Shown: positions 37,540-44,751 of the stretch, piece after piece | Position numbering within the stretch: the stretch's first letter is position 1 | Layout of the letters: every line of letters begins with the position of its first letter | From: CG2-30-36-16 sp964372115 | Lineage (GTDB): Bacteria > Bacteroidota > Ignavibacteria > Ignavibacteriales > Ignavibacteriaceae | Direction of reading: 5' to 3' | NCBI GenBank assembly: GCA_964372115.1 | Contig: CAYJPN010000038.1 | Span: forward strand, 1 to 46,297 | DNA length: 46,297 nucleotides | Notes under the pieces: generated by a model | The model's input: the letters and a program-made list of their open reading frames with translations, nothing else | Told to the model about the DNA's origin: nothing | The model's database searches: none | Translations under genes and position numbers: made by a program

Positions 37540-37627
37540 CGCCGGCGCAGTTGCCAATCCGTTTTACCGGTATGATGGTGTTAGGTATTTTAAATTGGTG
37601 GTTAAGGATTGGGGGAAGAAAGAGTAA
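37502..37627 (+). other. short plus-strand frame of 41 codons, doubtful
   Basis: An ATG inside copy 1 opens 41 codons (MLDLVGEIGLVPAAG, then NPFYRYDGVRYFKLVVKDWGKKE). The second half, which lies outside the repeat, has protein-like composition. It has no clear ribosome-binding site. It may be the C-terminal scrap of another gene or chance. Confidence 0.2.
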
Positions 37628-37698
37628 TTGTCGCCGCCGATGTGGTCATAAGTCTCTAAGAAGTTTTTTATTAGCCACTACGCCTTTAATAAAGATAA

Positions 37699-38466
37699 TT
37701 ATAGTAAAAAAGAGTATTTTATTTGATCAATTAAACTTTCACCATTTAAGTCAGTTATACCTATAGATTTACCAATTACCCTGTAATCTGGCGGATCTAA
37801 GTTTAATACTTCTAGAAATTTTCTCATATCGAGAGAAATGGAAACAGGCAAATTCAATCTAGTTTCTTTTGTTAGCATAACAGCTAATCTTATTACATCA
37901 TTTTTATGCTTACGAATTTCTTTTTCAGAAATACCTTCTCCGTTTTCTTGTCCTTCTTTTAAATCAAGAAAAGCCTTTGCCTTTAAACAAATCAATGCTT
38001 CAATTAGAGCCAGGTGTAACCCGTCTACCACTTTGCTATTTTTAATTGTAAGTGTGTAGTAATCATGCTTCATTAAAATGGCAGATAAACTTGAGAGATC
38101 TTCATCAACGGGTATAGGTGTTAGATGAGTATCCTCATATAAATCTAACAAATCCGGTTTGCGCGAAAATATTTCCAATTGAGACGGGTAATCAGATTTT
38201 TCAGGTTTTAAAAAACGATAATATTTTCTTTCTCCTTTGCTTTTCTGTCTTAATTCATAACCACCTTGCTTTACGAATTCCCAGAACTGTTTCACAAATT
38301 CGGCATTGAGTGCCTCAACGATTAGAATAATATCTAGATCTTTAGTCGCTCTGAAATCTAAACCTGCTTCACTCATCTGTTCATCGCAAGCGGCTCCGCC
38401 AATAAGTACATAATTTTCGGAATATTCCTTAAAAAACTTGCGAAATATATCAATTCCCTTTACCAT
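37699..38466 (-). CDS. nucleotidyltransferase, AbiEii-like toxin
   Basis: A 255-residue protein with a minimal nucleotidyltransferase fold: IGGAAC (22-27) and the metal pair D43-x-D45 in RATKDLDIIL. This is the signature of the AbiEii/AbiGii (DUF1814-like) group, whose members are toxins of type IV toxin-antitoxin systems and phage-abortive-infection modules (MenT toxins modify tRNA). Its start overlaps the end of the upstream regulator gene by 7 bp. The pair is flanked on both sides by the mosaic direct repeats. Confidence 0.72.
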   Translation of the reverse strand: MVKGIDIFRKFFKEYSENYVLIGGAACDEQMSEAGLDFRATKDLDIILIVEALNAEFVKQFWEFVKQGGYELRQKSKGERKYYRFLKPEKSDYPSQLEIFSRKPDLLDLYEDTHLTPIPVDEDLSSLSAILMKHDYYTLTIKNSKVVDGLHLALIEALICLKAKAFLDLKEGQENGEGISEKEIRKHKNDVIRLAVMLTKETRLNLPVSISLDMRKFLEVLNLDPPDYRVIGKSIGITDLNGESLIDQIKYSFLL

Positions 38467-39428
38467 AAATGGTTTATCATTTTATCGATTTCCATTTCTA
38501 TACGTTCATCTTTTGAATCCTTGAAAGTGAGAGAGAGCGAGAGAGGATCAACTCTTCCATCAACGGCAAACAGAGAAGGTGCGTACTTCCATATTTCCAA
38601 ACAAATGCGTCCTTCAAGCATATTTGTAATTTTAATTTTATTATGCTTTTTCAAATACATGTAATCTGTTTTTGAAATTGCAAAATGTATTTTAGGATTA
38701 TCAGCAATATCGGTTAGCTCGGATAATGCGCTGAGACCAGACTTAAAAATTAAACTCTCATCAATATATTCATCAATATAAATTTTTCTATTTATAGGAT
38801 TTAATAAGTGTGGTTCTGCCTTATTCCAAAGTAATTTATTTCCCCGGTCAAAAATAATCCTCCTCTGATTTTTCCCTTCAATATGACATAGTTCTTTTTC
38901 TTCCAAATCTTTTGCCGCACGGGTTATTGTCATTTGTGTGTAATTTATTTTTTCTGCAATCTCTTTAAGGTTCATTTCCGAAATATTTCCTTTTAGGAAA
39001 TGGTATAAAAGAATACATTGTGCTGCTGGCTGAATAGTTGCACTCTTATTATTTCTTATATTTTTAAATTCTCTTAAATCAATAAAAAACTGCGGTATAA
39101 ACATTTGTTTACCTGGAATTATAAACGCAATACGTTTTTCAATTAATCGTTTTCTATTATAACTTTCTAACTCATGCAAAACTAATACAACAGGTAAATT
39201 AAATATGTTTTCAATTTGTGTAGTTTGTTTGCGGTATTGTTCCGCAGTTAAATTAGCTTTTGATTTTTGTTCCAAAAACAAAACTTTTCGGTTAAGCAGA
39301 ATTGCTGTTTTTATTTTATATATTTCCCTAAAATAGTAAGGTAATTCGCCTATTTGCCCGGGTATTAAATCTTCTTCAATTAAATCCAGCCCAAGCTGTC
39401 CGGTTAAGTAATTATTCAATTTAGTCAT
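38460..39428 (-). CDS. winged-helix regulator, AbiEi-like antitoxin
   Basis: About 322 residues from the chosen ATG; another ATG at 39449 lies inside the operator palindrome and is less likely. A winged helix-turn-helix lies at about 150-190 (MNLKEIAEKINYTQMTITRAAKDLEEKELCHI). The rest has no recognised domain. Position directly upstream of, and overlapping, the nucleotidyltransferase gene is the AbiEi/AbiEii arrangement, in which the wHTH antitoxin represses its own promoter. The large palindrome just upstream supports this. Confidence 0.65.
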   Translation of the reverse strand: MTKLNNYLTGQLGLDLIEEDLIPGQIGELPYYFREIYKIKTAILLNRKVLFLEQKSKANLTAEQYRKQTTQIENIFNLPVVLVLHELESYNRKRLIEKRIAFIIPGKQMFIPQFFIDLREFKNIRNNKSATIQPAAQCILLYHFLKGNISEMNLKEIAEKINYTQMTITRAAKDLEEKELCHIEGKNQRRIIFDRGNKLLWNKAEPHLLNPINRKIYIDEYIDESLIFKSGLSALSELTDIADNPKIHFAISKTDYMYLKKHNKIKITNMLEGRICLEIWKYAPSLFAVDGRVDPLSLSLTFKDSKDERIEMEIDKMINHLW

Positions 39429-39441
39429 TCCACATTTCCAC

Positions 39442-39500
39442 AATAACATTAATTTTGCACGATAACATTAGCGATGTTATTGTGCAAATATAATGTTATT
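39442..39500. promoter_or_regulatory. nested palindromic operator of the toxin-antitoxin pair
   Basis: A 59-bp near-perfect inverted repeat: 27-bp arms (39442-39468 and 39474-39500) match at 24 positions around a 5-nt centre. Within it the word ATAACATTA, or its complement, appears four times. It ends 14 bp upstream of the chosen antitoxin start and covers an alternative ATG, so a bound repressor would block transcription or initiation. The four half-sites fit two or more bound dimers. Confidence 0.75.
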
Positions 39501-39518
39501 CTATTAAAATTCAATAAT

Positions 39519-39854
39519 TTATGCTCTCAGTGAATTTTTAAGTGCATGCCAATCTTTACCGTTTGCATAATAAAACGACACTTGCTTTCACTAAAGCCGT
39601 ATAAAAATCGCCGAGTCATCTTTTTCTCTCAAACTGCATTTTTTGGCAATTTTATCATTTCGTTGACGTCAACAAAATGCTATTTCGGCTCATTTCCTAC
39701 ATTTTACTTTTCCCGTGTAATAAGGCAAAAGAGCTTTAGTTTTTAATACTAAAATTTTTTGTTCTGAAATTACGTTTTTACTTTTGCAAGATAACACTTT
39801 TATGGATTTTATATAAATGCTGGATTTAGTAGGAGAAATCGGCTTAGTCCCTGC
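39519..39854. repeat. mosaic direct repeat, copy 2, with longer res tail
   Basis: The part from 39570 on repeats copy 1. The extension 39519-39569 is present only here and matches the end of the res gene (41702-41760), including the region of its stop codon, but with small deletions that break the frame (LGDFYT, then out of frame). The central palindrome (39656-39679) has one mismatch against copy 1. The end of the RhuM gene (stop at 39844) lies inside this repeat. Confidence 0.8.
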
Positions 39855-40878
39855 GGTCGGCTCTTTTGTCATTTTTGGATTTGATATTTTCTTCTAGAGC
39901 TCGAAGTTCCTCAATATCAGTTATATCTGCAGCCTCCGCTTCTTTAATTTTACGATTGATATCAAAGGTATCATAAATTTTCGAAACTAATATTTCCATC
40001 TCCTCATTACTTACTTTTCCCTTACCTATCAATACCGGTTTATCATTTAATTCTAAAATTTTATCTACGTTATCACGCCAAAATTTCATTGGTATATCTT
40101 GTCTGTTTTTTGCACGTAATTCTGCCGTTTCTAAAAACACAATTATAAATCTATTTAAACTATCGATTTCATCTTCAGTAAGATAATTTTTCGCTATATA
40201 AATATCCTGTTTCCGTACAATTTTTCCTTTCCAATTTGTTAGCGCCATATTGGGCTCATGTGCGTTCGCTCTATTTACAATGATTTCTGCAGCAGTTTTT
40301 CCAGTAATGGCAAATAGTATTTTATTTTGAGTTTCTGCGTAAAACATCTGAATAGATTTATCTGTTGCATCATAATCGCTGCTTAATGCAAATAAATCTC
40401 TCAGCTTTTGATAAAACCTTTTCTCAGAAGCTCTGATATCCCTAATTCTTGCAAGCAATTCATCAAAATAGTCATGATAACCATCCGGATTTTTCAATCT
40501 TTCGTCATCAAAAACAAATCCCTTTATCATAAATTCGGATAAATTTCGATTTGCCCATTGTCTGAATTGTGTACCTCTTTTGCTCCGCACTCTGAAGCCG
40601 GCAGCTAAAATCATTTCTAATGAGTAAAATTTAACTTTATATTTTTTCCCGTCTGAGGCAGTTGTAAAGAAATTCTTTACAACTGAAGTTTTACTTAACT
40701 CCTTTTCTTTTAATATACTTGCGATATGCTGATTTATATTTTGCTTAGAGGTGGCAAAAAGTTCAGCCAACTGATTTTGGTTCATCCAAACTGTTCCGTC
40801 TTTTGAAAAAAGCGATACAGAAGTTTTGCCGTCCTCACTATTGTATATAATGATATTTGAATTGTCCATCTTGTTCAT
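39844..40878 (-). CDS. RhuM family protein
   Basis: 344 residues. The N-terminal wHTH-like part (SKDGTVWMNQNQLAELFATSKQNINQHI, 25-52) and the conserved SLEMILAAGFRVRSKRGTQFRQWA segment identify the RhuM family (named after a Salmonella SPI-3 gene). Its role is unproven; homologues are common in phage, plasmid and defence islands. The C-terminal part has GKTAAEIIVNRANAHEPNMALTNWKG and an acidic-basic tail ending RADRRD. Its last codons lie inside copy 2 of the mosaic repeat. Confidence 0.88.
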   Translation of the reverse strand: MNKMDNSNIIIYNSEDGKTSVSLFSKDGTVWMNQNQLAELFATSKQNINQHIASILKEKELSKTSVVKNFFTTASDGKKYKVKFYSLEMILAAGFRVRSKRGTQFRQWANRNLSEFMIKGFVFDDERLKNPDGYHDYFDELLARIRDIRASEKRFYQKLRDLFALSSDYDATDKSIQMFYAETQNKILFAITGKTAAEIIVNRANAHEPNMALTNWKGKIVRKQDIYIAKNYLTEDEIDSLNRFIIVFLETAELRAKNRQDIPMKFWRDNVDKILELNDKPVLIGKGKVSNEEMEILVSKIYDTFDINRKIKEAEAADITDIEELRALEENIKSKNDKRADRRD

Positions 40879-41205
40879 TCCGATAAAAGCACATTTTTAC
40901 ATGACAAATATATTAATTTTTCATGCTCGTATTATTAACTCTTCAACTTTCAGATACTATTTTGACAGTTTAACAATTTAACAATTTAATCTCCTTAGTC
41001 CCAAACGCCTTTATCCTATTCCAATATTTCACCGCTGCGGTGTTTTTCTATTATTCCGAACTTGAAAACGGGAATGATGGAATCCGTCAGGAGCCGGATG
41101 GAATGTTGGAATAGCCGGTTGGTGTTTGTTATTCTAAATTGCCGATTAGGGAAAGACGGAAGAAAAAAGATTAGTCATATGATTGTCATTGTGGTCAGTT
41201 GGTAT
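40879..41205. other. gene-free stretch with short repeats
   Basis: No coding frame. It holds two tandem copies of TTTAACAA (about 40974-40990), a perfect CACCGCTGCGGTG palindrome at about 41029-41041, and ATTCC-rich repeats (GGAATGATGGAATCC, CCGGATGGAATGTTGGAAT) at about 41075-41112. It may be the remains of the missing 3' part of the antirepressor-like gene plus spacer. Confidence 0.35.
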
Positions 41206-41469
41206 TCATATGGTTGAGCGAATGGCATACTGGATTTTTGATGAGGCGGTTTTCAAACGGTGACAATTTGTCACCACTTCACTTCCTTCATTTTTAAGCC
41301 GTTCGCTAAGTTTATTCCAATATTTACGGGCAGTTTGATAATCTGTCTGTTCAGTTAAAGCTGCTATTATATCAACAACAGAAAAATACCAGATCTCTTT
41401 TGCTGCATCATAATGACGGCGAATTTTGAAAGTTTCAAATACTGCAAGAAATTTTTCATTTGACATCAC
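41206..41469 (-). pseudogene. truncated phage-antirepressor-like (BRO-N type) gene
   Basis: Codons 1-70 match the opening of BRO-N/phage-antirepressor-like proteins: FKIRRHYDAAKEIWYFSVVDIIAAL, then TDYQTARKYWNKLSERLKNEGSEVVTNCHRLK. Where the family continues with an L-x-x-x-DGK-type strand, this frame ends in SSKIQYAIRSTI. Full-length relatives are about 250-300 residues, so about two thirds is missing. Start GTG or the next codon ATG (41466), which overlaps the stop of the frame upstream as TGATG. Confidence 0.6.
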
Positions 41470-41585
41470 AACACCTCCTGTTCCACCGGCAGTTGCATAT
41501 TATCCGCAAACGTAGTGCTGCTCTCCCGCCCATTAATTTCAAACTCCGGGAATAATGATAAGTTTGTATTTGCTCTAATACTCAT
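41466..41585 (-). CDS. 39-codon frame translationally coupled to the antirepressor-like gene
   Basis: Starts ATG AGT, giving MSIRANTNLSLFPEFEINGR and ending VEQEVL. Its TGA stop overlaps the ATG at 41466, a coupling layout. A TATCTTTG box matching the Bacteroidota -7 element lies 3-11 bp before its ATG, so its message may be nearly leaderless. The SLFPEFEING segment resembles small leader-like proteins seen ahead of such antirepressors, but I do not recognise a family. May be a leader peptide or a fragment. Confidence 0.35.
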   Translation of the reverse strand: MSIRANTNLSLFPEFEINGRESSTTFADNMQLPVEQEVL

Positions 41586-41702
41586 GAGCAAAGATAAAGA
41601 AATTTAATTATAATTATTAATCGTATGGTTTAAGGAAAGAAATGCTGCTGGTTTACTTTTTTCTTGATGCTGGCAATAAGAACCTGATGTAAATACCGCA
41701 AT

Positions 41703-42689
41703 TTATGCGCTCAGTGAATTTTTAAGTGCATGCCAATCTTTCCCGTTTAGCATAATAAAACGACACTTGCCTTCACTAAAGCGGGCATAAAAATCACCGA
41801 GTTGTCTTTTCTCTTTTGAATCATCGTTATTGTATCTATCGCTTCCTTTATATTCAACTATTATAATAGTACCATCAATTAATTTTACAATAAAATCGGG
41901 GTAAAATTTATCCGTGGAGGTTTGCAAGTTAAATGAATAAAGTTCCTGGCGTTCAAGGTTTCTTATCCAAAAATCTACATTGGGATTTGTATCTATATTA
42001 AATGCACATTCAGCCTCTTCATCATTCATATCCCCTATTTGAGAATGGAAATGTTTTGAAAATCTGAAAGAACCATTGTAAAAACTATTTGCCGGGTAAA
42101 GTGACGGGAAAACAAAATCTTCACCTAATTTAAATCGGCTTAGTTCTTCCTTAACAACACCGGTTTGAACAAATAATAATTCTTGATAACCCTTTTTCTT
42201 AGCTTCGTGATAAAGATTTAAAATTTTTCTTTTAATCGAATCTTTTAATTTGAACCGCATAAATACAAGATGTTCAATTTGCAAAGCTCGTGTTTCAATA
42301 AGTTCATCAACTGCTGATGAAATAAAAACAATAACTTGAGCATAAGGAATAGATTTATGCCGGCATTCTTTTACAAGCCATTGAATCAAACCATTCTTAT
42401 CCATCGTGCTTGAAACAATCAGAGAAGACAACTCTTCTTGAATTATAGAAGCATTATAAGTATACGTATTACCTTTGCCGTCAATATCTATTAATCCTTT
42501 TGTTCCGCTGTCAACTTTGGCAGGGAATTCTTCCTCTGTCAAAGTCTTATTACATTTCGCTAAATTCCAATCAGCAGGCAGCAGAACTTCTTCATCAAAA
42601 ACTCTAAACTCACCATCAAAATTAATCAGCAGTTGCGGTACTGAAAATACTTTCCCTTGTTTTTGCGGTGATGCGGTTTTACCGATGAA
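41703..42689 (-). CDS. type III restriction enzyme res, C-terminal nuclease part (separated by TGA)
   Basis: Continues the res frame past the TGA at 42690-42692 without a shift. If restarted, an unassisted start would be TTG at 42542 (279 residues). The carboxy end carries the PD-(D/E)XK nuclease: FYPDFIVKL (PD at 215-216 counted from that TTG) and IIIVEYKG (E230-x-K232), the cutting residues of type III Res. The last 35 residues (QLGDFYARFSEGKCRFI to the stop) are the segment copied, in decayed form, in both mosaic repeats. No ribosome-binding site is seen at the TTG. Confidence 0.75.
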   Translation of the reverse strand, partial: FIGKTASPQKQGKVFSVPQLLINFDGEFRVFDEEVLLPADWNLAKCNKTLTEEEFPAKVDSGTKGLIDIDGKGNTYTYNASIIQEELSSLIVSSTMDKNGLIQWLVKECRHKSIPYAQVIVFISSAVDELIETRALQIEHLVFMRFKLKDSIKRKILNLYHEAKKKGYQELLFVQTGVVKEELSRFKLGEDFVFPSLYPANSFYNGSFRFSKHFHSQIGDMNDEEAECAFNIDTNPNVDFWIRNLERQELYSFNLQTSTDKFYPDFIVKLIDGTIIIVEYKGSDRYNNDDSKEKRQLGDFYARFSEGKCRFIMLNGKDWHALKNSLSA

Positions 42690-42692
42690 TCA
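42690..42692 (-). other. in-frame TGA interrupting res
   Basis: The codon after EIK is TGA; the frame then runs on as FIGKTASPQKQGKVFSVPQL and so on to the nuclease domain. TGA is used as a normal stop elsewhere in the window (the riboflavin synthase gene) and TGG encodes tryptophan in res itself (GWDCPF), so this is a nonsense change rather than altered code. Confidence 0.85.
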
Positions 42693-44312
42693 TTTTATTT
42701 CTTGATATACCTTCTCTAAATTATCTTTATCAGTTTTATTGACAAGTATATCTTTTATAGCATCTTTTTCTACTTCGGTTATTTCTTCTTTTATTACAAT
42801 CGATTTTGTTTCCGGGTCAATCTCTATTTTCTTTTTTAACCCGTGTTCTAAATTTGCAATGTCAGGCAGGTTAGTTACTTCAACTTGAATATTCCCGAAA
42901 AATTTTCCAAGTATAAACTGAGCGGGAGCCACTTCAATTAAATCCGATGCTTCTGCCGCAGTAAAACCGGCAGAGATCAGCGAATCTTGAAGATTTTTTG
43001 CTGTATTGTAAAAGTTGTCTGATGAAACAAAAGCATACGCTTTGTTTAGTTCTGTTCTCTCTTTTCTTTTAACATTCGGCATACGCAGTACACGCCCTAA
43101 AAGTTGTTCCACATCCTTGCTTGAACTTACTTTTGCCACCGAACAAAAAACATAAGCAAAGGGACAATCCCATCCTTCTTTGAGTGCCTGCTTTGTAATT
43201 ATAAATCTGATTGGTTCATCAGCAGCCGCTAAATCTTTTCCCTCAATTCCTCTTTCTGATCCGGTTGCAATTGCAATTTGTTCTTCGGGCAGATGCATTG
43301 TATTGATAAGAAAATTTTTAACCGCTACTACGTTTATCGTGCTTTCGGTTTGACTATCATGTTGTGCCTGGAATAATACAATCGGGCGAATATATTCCCC
43401 GGTTTTAGTTTCCTCTTCTTTTGCTATTTCTTCAAGTGTCTGCTGCTGTTTTACTGCGTTCGATATGGCAGTTTGCCATTCATCGGTTGTCAATAATTCA
43501 ATCGGCATTTTTATCATATTTTCCGCTTTTAATTCCGCAGCGGAAACGCTGTAAAGAACATTGCTTCTGTCATTACCTTTTGTTTTGGGAGTTGCAGTAT
43601 ATTCAATTATACAAGCAGGATTCAGTCTTTTTATAACCTCGAATGTTAATTCGGTTCTTGCATTATGCGCTTCATCTATAATAAAAATGGGATTATTAAG
43701 ATAAACTACGTTAGCGAGCGAATGAACCGGGAAGTCAGAGCCATTTATCTTTTCAAGGTTTAAAGTTTTTTTTGTTTTCAAATGTTCAAAGTGCGAAGAC
43801 AAACTGCCGTTCTGCTCATAAACTTTGCGTCCTTCAGTTTTATCAACACGCCACGAAGCAAAAGTAGAAATAATAATTGTAGTGTTTGATTGTAATGTAC
43901 CTTTTTGAATACTTCTTGCTTCATCTACTTTAAGGATTTCAACACTGTCGTTAAAATATTGATTTAAAGTTTTCCTGTAAGGATGGTGTGTATCAGATAA
44001 AGCATCGTAAGTTTGTTCCAATATCTGGTTGCTTGGCACAAGCCAAATTACCAAAGTAAAATCACGGGCTAAATATTCTTTGCTTGCGACACCAACCGAA
44101 TGAGCCGCCAGAAAAGTTTTTCCGCCGCCGGTTGGAAGACGCAAACATACATACGGTATATTTGTAAACCCGGCATCGTTATATAAACCTCGTTGTTTAA
44201 AGTTTTCAAATGTAGAATCTGCGTATGCTCTGTTTACATCTTTTTCAATAGCACACTTCTGTAAAAATGAACTCAGTTTTTCTAAACTATTTTGCTGGTA
44301 TTTTTTTAGCAT
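42690..44312 (-). CDS. res: type III restriction enzyme res, N-terminal helicase part
   Basis: 540 codons from the chosen ATG (MLKKYQQNSLEKL); an alternative TTG lies four codons upstream. SF2 helicase motifs: Walker A LPTGGGKT (60-66), DEAH (213-216) in FIIDEAHN, IEYTATP, and the motif VI-like EQLLGRVLRMP. This is the ATP-driven translocase of type III restriction. By itself, without the nuclease domain, it would move or block but not cut. It sits last in the mod-dinD-res row. Confidence 0.9.
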   Translation of the reverse strand: MLKKYQQNSLEKLSSFLQKCAIEKDVNRAYADSTFENFKQRGLYNDAGFTNIPYVCLRLPTGGGKTFLAAHSVGVASKEYLARDFTLVIWLVPSNQILEQTYDALSDTHHPYRKTLNQYFNDSVEILKVDEARSIQKGTLQSNTTIIISTFASWRVDKTEGRKVYEQNGSLSSHFEHLKTKKTLNLEKINGSDFPVHSLANVVYLNNPIFIIDEAHNARTELTFEVIKRLNPACIIEYTATPKTKGNDRSNVLYSVSAAELKAENMIKMPIELLTTDEWQTAISNAVKQQQTLEEIAKEEETKTGEYIRPIVLFQAQHDSQTESTINVVAVKNFLINTMHLPEEQIAIATGSERGIEGKDLAAADEPIRFIITKQALKEGWDCPFAYVFCSVAKVSSSKDVEQLLGRVLRMPNVKRKERTELNKAYAFVSSDNFYNTAKNLQDSLISAGFTAAEASDLIEVAPAQFILGKFFGNIQVEVTNLPDIANLEHGLKKKIEIDPETKSIVIKEEITEVEKDAIKDILVNKTDKDNLEKVYQEIK

Positions 44313-44371
44313 ACTATTTATCAAAGTCCTATTATTTTCTTAATACTCTTAAAGAATTTTTCTCTTTTTTG

Positions 44372-44505
44372 AACCATTTTCCCGATAGCCGCAAAATGGT
44401 TTGATTAATATGAATCAAATAGTCGTCAAATAAAATTGATATCATCAATATTTCTTTCTGCACCACTACCCAATAGAACCATTTTGTTGATATCAACAAA
44501 ATGGT
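44372..44505. repeat. cluster of four palindromes around the DinD-like 3' end
   Basis: In order: 44372-44401 (9-bp arms AACCATTTT/AAAATGGTT), 44400-44419 (7-bp arms TTTGATT/AATCAAA), 44435-44449 (ATTGAT/ATCAAT), and a perfect 28-bp palindrome at 44478-44505 (half ACCATTTTGTTGAT). The first and last share the CCATTTT/AAAATGG arms. The last overlaps codons for VDINKM. Confidence 0.8.
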
Positions 44506-44713
44506 AGGTAACGTTTTCACCCGCATTCAGACAGGCATTCTTTGCCTTTTCAACCACTTTAATAAAGTTGCGCCACTCTGAGTAATTGAGAACCTCTTGT
44601 AATTCTCTTGCACTCCAGCATTCAACGTAATTTTGTGAATGCATCCCTTTGGGAAAGATGTAGCATGCTTTCTCAAATTTTTCAAATAATTCCGCAATCA
44701 ACGCTTTTTTCAT
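44426..44713 (-). pseudogene. DinD-like fragment between mod and res
   Basis: 95 codons. QNYVECWSARELQEVLNYSEWRNFIKVVEKAKNACLNAGENVTYHFVDINKMVLLGSGAERNIDD matches the N-terminal domain of DNA-damage-inducible protein D, but the usual RYACYL segment and everything after it are gone (full length about 270). A GAGGATA ribosome-binding site remains, so the peptide may still be made. DinD/BRO-type genes are commonly found beside type III restriction genes. Four palindromes cluster in and just after the 3' end. Confidence 0.7.
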
Positions 44714-44751
44714 TATATCCTCATATTTTATGATTCAATAGTTATTCTACT

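Noticed and set aside
37254..39854. Mosaic repeats as ordinary insertion sequences
   Set aside because: No transposase frame, no terminal inverted repeats and no clear target duplications at the ends; the content matches R-M genes instead.
41021..41112. CRISPR array from the ATTCC-rich repeats
   Set aside because: Repeats are short, irregular and lack spacers of fixed size; no cas genes nearby.
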